A program made the position numbers and the translations under genes. A model generated the notes under the pieces. It was not told the origin of the DNA. It ran no database searches and was given only the letters and a program-made list of their open reading frames with translations. This document shows, in pieces, positions 50,687 through 56,586 of a stretch of 56,586 nt of DNA. This DNA is from CALMKX01 sp036274895 (GTDB lineage Bacteria > Acidobacteriota > Thermoanaerobaculia > Multivoradales > SZUA-115), in assembly GCA_036274895.1 (NCBI GenBank), contig DASUEU010000026.1:1-56586 (forward strand), written 5' to 3'. Position 1 is the first letter of the stretch, and each line of letters begins with the position of its first letter.

Positions 50687-53119
50687 GTGACCCAACCCGT
50701 CCCCAGCTCCGCCGTCGCCCAAGAGGGGACCGCCTCGCGATCGCGCGGGATCGCCTCCGCCGCGACCGCGGCGGCCCTCGAGCTACCCAGCCTGCTCGCC
50801 GTGCTGGCCGAGCTCGCGGCGACGGACCTCGGCCGCACCCGCGCCCTCGGCTTGGTGCCCCAGCTGGACGCCGAGGCGCTCGGCCAGCGCCGGGCGCGCT
50901 ACGACGAGGCCCGGCTCCTGCTGGCCGAGCGCCGCCTGGTCGGCTCGTTCGAGTTCTCCCTCGAGCAGCTCCTCGACGACGTCGCGGCGGGTCGACCGTC
51001 GAATCTGGGCCTGGCGCTGGTCCGCTTGGCGGACGTCCTGCGCGCCGCCCAGGAGTTGGTGGGCCGCATCCGGGAAGCCGCTCCGCCCACCCCCTCGCTG
51101 GCTGACCTGACCGCCGATCTTCCCGACTTCACCTCTCTGCTCAAGAGCATCGAGCGCAAGCTCGATCGCAGGGGAGAGGTGCGTGAGGACGCGAGCCCCA
51201 AGCTCGCCGCCCTGCGAGGCCGCATCCGCGGCCTGCGCGACGGGCTCTACGGCCACCTGCGCCGGCATCTCGAGGCCGAGCCAGGGGTCTACTCCGAGGA
51301 CACGGTGCCCATGCGCGGCGGCCGGCTGGTGCTGGTGCTCGCCGCCGGGTCGAGGGGGCGGGTACCGGGGCTCGTGCATGGCCGCTCGGCGACCGGCAAG
51401 AGCTTCTACTTCGAGCCTCTCGAGGTCGTCGAGACGAACAACGACCTCCAGGGGGCCACCGAAGAGGAGGAAGCCGAGCGCCAGCGCATCTTGCTCGAGC
51501 TCCTGGCGGCGGCCCGCGTGGACCTGCCGGGCCTCGAAGCCCATGCCGCCTTCCTCGGCGAGATCGACCTGCTGCAGGCGATGGGGCGCTTCGCCGAGGT
51601 CGGCAACGCCCGTCTCGCCGAAATCGCCGAGCCAGGCGAGCTGGTCCTGGTGGCGGCGCGGCACCCGCTGCTCGACCCTGCGCTGGCCCCGCTTCGCCAG
51701 CAGGCGCTCGAGACGACCGGTCACGAGAAGCCGGTGGTCCCTCTCGATCTGGAGCTGACCCGCGAGCGCCGAGCCCTGGTGGTGACCGGCCCCAACGCCG
51801 GCGGCAAGACCGTGGTGCTCAAGACGGTCGGCCTGCTCGCCCTGGCTCATCAGTGCGGCCTGCCCGTGCCAGCCGGAGCCGGGAGCCGCCTGCCGCCCCT
51901 GTCAGCGGTGGTGGCGGCGGTCGGCGACGAGCAGGATCTGCTGGCGGACCGTTCGACGTTCAGTGGCCGGCTGCTGAGGCTCAAGGAGGCGTGGGAGGCG
52001 GCCGGACCGGACAGCCTGGTCCTGATCGACGAGCTGGGTTCGGGCACCGACCCCGAGGAGGGAGCTGCCCTCGCCGTGTCCTTGCTCGAAGGGCTGCTCG
52101 AGAAGGGCGGCCTCGCCGTCATCACCACGCACCTGACGCCCCTGGCTGCGGCGGCCCTCGAGCTGCCCGGAGCCGCCTGTGCGGCGATGGAATTCGATCC
52201 TGGCACCGGGGCGCCGACCTACCACCTGCTCCCCGGCCCTCCCGGCGGCAGCGAGGCCCTGGCCCTCGCCCGTCGGCTCGGCTTGCCCCGCGAGTGGCTC
52301 GATCGCGCCGAGGCCCGGCTCGGCAAGGAGCACCGGGATCTGCGCCGGCTGCTCGGCGAGCTCGAGAGGGTGCGCGCCGAGGTTACGGCCGAGCGCGCCC
52401 GCCTGGCCGCTGAGGCGAGTGCCCAGGAGCTGGTGAGCGCTCGGCTCGAACGGGAGCGGACGGCACTCGAAGCGGAGCGCAAGGCGGTGGCGCGCCAGAC
52501 CAAAGCCGAGCTCGAGGCCTTCCGGGTCGAGACCCGCAAGAAGCTGCGCGACGAGCTCGCCCGCTTGAAGTCGGAGCTCGAGGCGGGCCGGCGGCGGGGT
52601 CTCGAAGCCGAGGCGGAGCAGCGGCTCTTCGCAGCGGCGCCGGTAGTCGTCGAGCCGGCGCCGGCGGTACCGCTGCCAGCATTGGTCGGTGAGCCGGTGC
52701 GGCACCGAGGTCTGGGCTGGCAGGGTGTGCTCGAGAAGGCCAGCGGCGGTAAGGCCGAGGTGCTGGTCAAGGGCAAGCGGGTCCGCTGCGATCTCGCCGA
52801 CCTCGAGGGCCTGCCCGCTGGCCCGGCGCGGGCGCCCAAGCCCGAGGTCCACACCGACGATCGGGACACCGCGAGCGAACTGCACCTCCTGGGGCGGGGC
52901 GTCGACGATGCCCTGCTCGAGCTCGACACCTACCTCGACCAGGCCCTGCTGTCGACCGCCAACGAGGTACGGGTGGTCCACGGCCACGGCTCGGGCCGCC
53001 TGCGCGACGCGGTGCGCGAGTTCCTGCGTCGTCACCCGGCCGTGGCGGCGAGCCGCCCCGGGGCGCCGTCGGAAGGGGGCAACGGAGCCACCGTGGTGAC
53101 CCTGCGCACCGACCGTTGA
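50687..53119 (+). CDS. mutS2: Endonuclease MutS2 (Smr domain)
   Basis: An 810-residue MutS2. The MutS-like core includes ALVVTGPNAGGKTVVLKTVG (Walker A), LVLIDELGSGTDPEEG (Walker B) and ITTHLTPLAA; a long coiled coil (residues about 580-650) precedes the C-terminal Smr nuclease domain with ELHLLGRGVDDALLELD and VVHGHGSGRLRDAVREFL. MutS2 suppresses recombination and rescues collided ribosomes in other bacteria. GTG 50687 is chosen as start; in-frame sequence further upstream is Arg/Pro-rich and overlaps the terminator. It is inserted between rpsU and dnaG. Confidence 0.93.
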   Translation: MTQPVPSSAVAQEGTASRSRGIASAATAAALELPSLLAVLAELAATDLGRTRALGLVPQLDAEALGQRRARYDEARLLLAERRLVGSFEFSLEQLLDDVAAGRPSNLGLALVRLADVLRAAQELVGRIREAAPPTPSLADLTADLPDFTSLLKSIERKLDRRGEVREDASPKLAALRGRIRGLRDGLYGHLRRHLEAEPGVYSEDTVPMRGGRLVLVLAAGSRGRVPGLVHGRSATGKSFYFEPLEVVETNNDLQGATEEEEAERQRILLELLAAARVDLPGLEAHAAFLGEIDLLQAMGRFAEVGNARLAEIAEPGELVLVAARHPLLDPALAPLRQQALETTGHEKPVVPLDLELTRERRALVVTGPNAGGKTVVLKTVGLLALAHQCGLPVPAGAGSRLPPLSAVVAAVGDEQDLLADRSTFSGRLLRLKEAWEAAGPDSLVLIDELGSGTDPEEGAALAVSLLEGLLEKGGLAVITTHLTPLAAAALELPGAACAAMEFDPGTGAPTYHLLPGPPGGSEALALARRLGLPREWLDRAEARLGKEHRDLRRLLGELERVRAEVTAERARLAAEASAQELVSARLERERTALEAERKAVARQTKAELEAFRVETRKKLRDELARLKSELEAGRRRGLEAEAEQRLFAAAPVVVEPAPAVPLPALVGEPVRHRGLGWQGVLEKASGGKAEVLVKGKRVRCDLADLEGLPAGPARAPKPEVHTDDRDTASELHLLGRGVDDALLELDTYLDQALLSTANEVRVVHGHGSGRLRDAVREFLRRHPAVAASRPGAPSEGGNGATVVTLRTDR

Positions 53120-53131
53120 GCGAGCCCGCCG

Positions 53132-54925
53132 ATGCGCAACGTCCAGCTCACCCCCCAACTGATCCAGGCCGTCCGGGACGCCGCGGACATCGTCGCCGTG
53201 GCATCGGACCATTGCCGACTCACCCGCCGGGGCCGGAAATGGACGGGGCTGTGCCCGATCCACAAGGAGAAGACGCCCTCCTTCCACGTCGACCCCGCTC
53301 AGGGCTTCTTCTACTGCTTCGGCTGCGGTGCCGGGGGCGACGCCATCAAGCTCCACATGCTGACCACCGGTGACGACTTCCCGGCGGCGATCGAGGCCCT
53401 GGCCCTGCGCTTCGGCATCCCCCTGCCCGCGGCCACCCAGGGTCGGGACCGGGAGGGCGCGGATCGGGGTCGCGAGCGTGCTCTCGAGGCCGCTTTCGAA
53501 CTCTATCGCCGCAACCTGGCGCGGTCGCCGGTGGCCCAGGCCTACCTCGAGAAGCGCAAGGTCGGCGACGATCTGGTCGAACGCTTCGCCCTGGGCTACG
53601 CCCCGGACGACTGGCGCAGCCTGCTCACCGCACTCGAGGGCAAGATCCCGCTGCGTGACCTCGAAGCCGCCGGACTGGTGGCCCGGAGCGAGAAGGCCGA
53701 TCGGCCCTACGACCGCTTCCGCCACCGGCTGATCTTTCCCATCCACACCCCCTCGGGCCGGCTGGTCGGCTTCGGCGGGAGGACCCTGGGCGACGATCGG
53801 GCTAAGTACGTCAACACGGCCGAGACCGAGGACTTTCACAAGGGCCGCCTGCTTTACGGCCTCCACCTAGCCAAGAGAGCGGCGCGGGAAGAGGGCCGGC
53901 TGTTGCTGGTCGAGGGTTACTTCGACGTCGTCTCGTCGGTGGCCGCGGGCGTCGAGGCCGCCGTGGCCAGTATGGGCACGGCTTTGACCGTCGAGCAGGC
54001 GCGCCTGGCGGCCCGCTATGCCGACGAGGTGACCGTGGGCTACGACGGGGACGAGGCGGGGGAGACCGCCTTCCGCCGGGCCCTGCCCATCCTCCTGTCG
54101 GAAGGGCTTTCAGTCCGCCGGGCGCGTTTTGGCGCCGGCCACGACCCGGACTCGCTGCGGCTCGAGGCCGGCGAAGCGGCCGTGGCCGGTGCCGTGGCGG
54201 CCGCGCCGGATGGCGTGCTGCTCGAGATCGGGCGGCTGACAGGGCCGGAGGCCCTGGTCACTCCCCACGCCCAGGCCCGGGCGGCTTCCGCCGTGGCCGA
54301 GTTGGTCAAGGCGATTCCCGACTCGATCGTCCGCCTGGGTTATGCCCGCCGGGCAGCCGAGCGGCTGGGGGTCCCCCTGGAGCTTCTCCTGGAGCGCTTG
54401 GGACCGAGCCGTGGCGCCGTGGCGCCCGCCCGCGCCCCCGCGCCAGCGAAGCCAGCCGGTCCCCGGCTGGTGCGCAACCTCGAGGAACAGGTGCTGGAGA
54501 TGCTGCTCTCCGGGGGCTCGCAGACCCCGGCCCTGGAGGACCTGCCCCACCCCGACGTGTTCTGGGATCCACCCTGCCGGAATATCTTCGGGGCCTTTTG
54601 TCGTCTATATAGGGAAGAAGGGCGAGCACCGCGCGGCCTCGAGCTCACCCCTCTTCTCGAAGGAGACGACGCCTCGGTTGCTCGCCTTGCGCAACTTGTG
54701 TTAGAAAGCCCGAATACCTCCGGCGCGGAGGGGCTCCCCACTCTTCTCGACCACTTGAGCCACAGATGGCGGGAGAAGAAGATCGAGGGGCTCGCGCGCG
54801 AGATCGAGGATGCCGGGCGCCGCGGAGACCACGAGCGTCAGGCGCGTCTCATTCAGGAAAAATTGGAACTGAGTCGGAGACATCACCTCCGGCGCCGCGA
54901 GCGTCCCATCGGGGGCGTGCGCTGA
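53132..54925 (+). CDS. dnaG: DNA primase DnaG
   Basis: A 597-residue primase. The N-terminal zinc ribbon has C41, H44, C62 and C65 (LCPIHKEKTPSFHV, FYCFGCGAGGDAI). The catalytic part has the TOPRIM pattern LLLVEGYFDVVSSVAAGVEA and VTVGYDGDEAGETAFRRAL. The C-terminal helicase-binding domain is helical (LARLAQLVLESPNTSG). It makes RNA primers for replication and follows mutS2 by 12 bp; rpoD follows 63 bp later. Confidence 0.95.
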   Translation: MRNVQLTPQLIQAVRDAADIVAVASDHCRLTRRGRKWTGLCPIHKEKTPSFHVDPAQGFFYCFGCGAGGDAIKLHMLTTGDDFPAAIEALALRFGIPLPAATQGRDREGADRGRERALEAAFELYRRNLARSPVAQAYLEKRKVGDDLVERFALGYAPDDWRSLLTALEGKIPLRDLEAAGLVARSEKADRPYDRFRHRLIFPIHTPSGRLVGFGGRTLGDDRAKYVNTAETEDFHKGRLLYGLHLAKRAAREEGRLLLVEGYFDVVSSVAAGVEAAVASMGTALTVEQARLAARYADEVTVGYDGDEAGETAFRRALPILLSEGLSVRRARFGAGHDPDSLRLEAGEAAVAGAVAAAPDGVLLEIGRLTGPEALVTPHAQARAASAVAELVKAIPDSIVRLGYARRAAERLGVPLELLLERLGPSRGAVAPARAPAPAKPAGPRLVRNLEEQVLEMLLSGGSQTPALEDLPHPDVFWDPPCRNIFGAFCRLYREEGRAPRGLELTPLLEGDDASVARLAQLVLESPNTSGAEGLPTLLDHLSHRWREKKIEGLAREIEDAGRRGDHERQARLIQEKLELSRRHHLRRRERPIGGVR

Positions 54926-54988
54926 GCGACGTGACGGTGTCTTCCTCGAGGCCGAACGGCTAGGCCACGAGCCAGCAGGAGACGATTC

Positions 54989-56586
<1,598 letters not shown>

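Overview
This is a compact, GC-rich (roughly 70% by eye) bacterial chromosome segment, most likely from an Acidobacteriota member of the Thermoanaerobaculia/Holophagae type. That placement is inferred from the combination of bacillithiol genes (bshC-bshB1-bshA), a GWxTD-domain lipoprotein, a two-membrane rod-shape and Wzm/Wzt polysaccharide toolkit, and a GAF protein with an acidobacterial-looking C-terminal tail. It is not proven by any marker comparison. Genes are packed tightly, with ATGA/GTGA overlaps, many convergent 3' overlaps, and frequent TTG and GTG starts.

Layout. 1-1.2 kb is an accessory-looking patch: a winged-helix protein, a ribbon-helix-helix protein, a 48-residue basic protein with a near-ideal promoter and Shine-Dalgarno, an 11-bp-periodic repeat and two CTAG-rich palindromes. 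A 0.5-kb gene-free stretch with repeats follows. 1.7-5.5 kb holds a ComEA-like secreted protein, a FimT/GspH-like pseudopilin, cutA, and a divergent sulfur-amino-acid pair (trans-sulfuration PLP enzyme and mtnA) separated by a nested inverted repeat that could be a cis-regulatory RNA. 5.5-7.7 kb has the tmRNA and a dus operon. 7.7-13.3 kb has a methyltransferase, the bacillithiol operon, an IMPACT-family protein, a small membrane protein and yidD. 13.4-18.6 kb contains an odd ketoacyl-synthase with a large insertion, a zinc deacylase, an outer-membrane beta-barrel, a DUF971 protein, mobA and a cyclophilin.

18.6-24.7 kb (minus strand) is a probable operon: a parvulin-type foldase, ruvA, an orphan sigma-region-2-like protein, ruvB, and an ADP-forming acyl-CoA synthetase. 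24.8-35.2 kb (plus strand) is the rod-shape operon: a FecR-domain membrane protein, mreB, mreC, mreD, mrdA, rodA, rng, and a fused lipopolysaccharide-kinase-like/glycosidase-like protein. 36-41.5 kb holds a YfhO-like membrane glycosyltransferase, a Wzm/Wzt polysaccharide exporter and a GWxTD lipoprotein. 41.5-46.8 kb carries an EVE protein, peptidase E and a seven-gene minus-strand operon (zinc-ribbon coiled coil, RNase H, YggS, a DUF6922-like/nucleotidyltransferase pair resembling a toxin-antitoxin module, hutI). A CAT-anticodon tRNA lies just upstream. 46.9-50.1 kb holds a sulfatase-fold lipoprotein with a lost active site and a GAF-like/Pro-Glu-rich protein. 50.4 kb to the end is the macromolecular-synthesis cluster rpsU-mutS2-dnaG-rpoD, with rpoD cut by the window edge.

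The items most worth following are the kinase-glycosidase fusion downstream of the mre/rng operon, the pseudo-sulfatase, the orphan sigma-like protein between the ruv genes, the structured element between the sulfur genes, and the promoter-palindrome-microprotein unit near the left edge.
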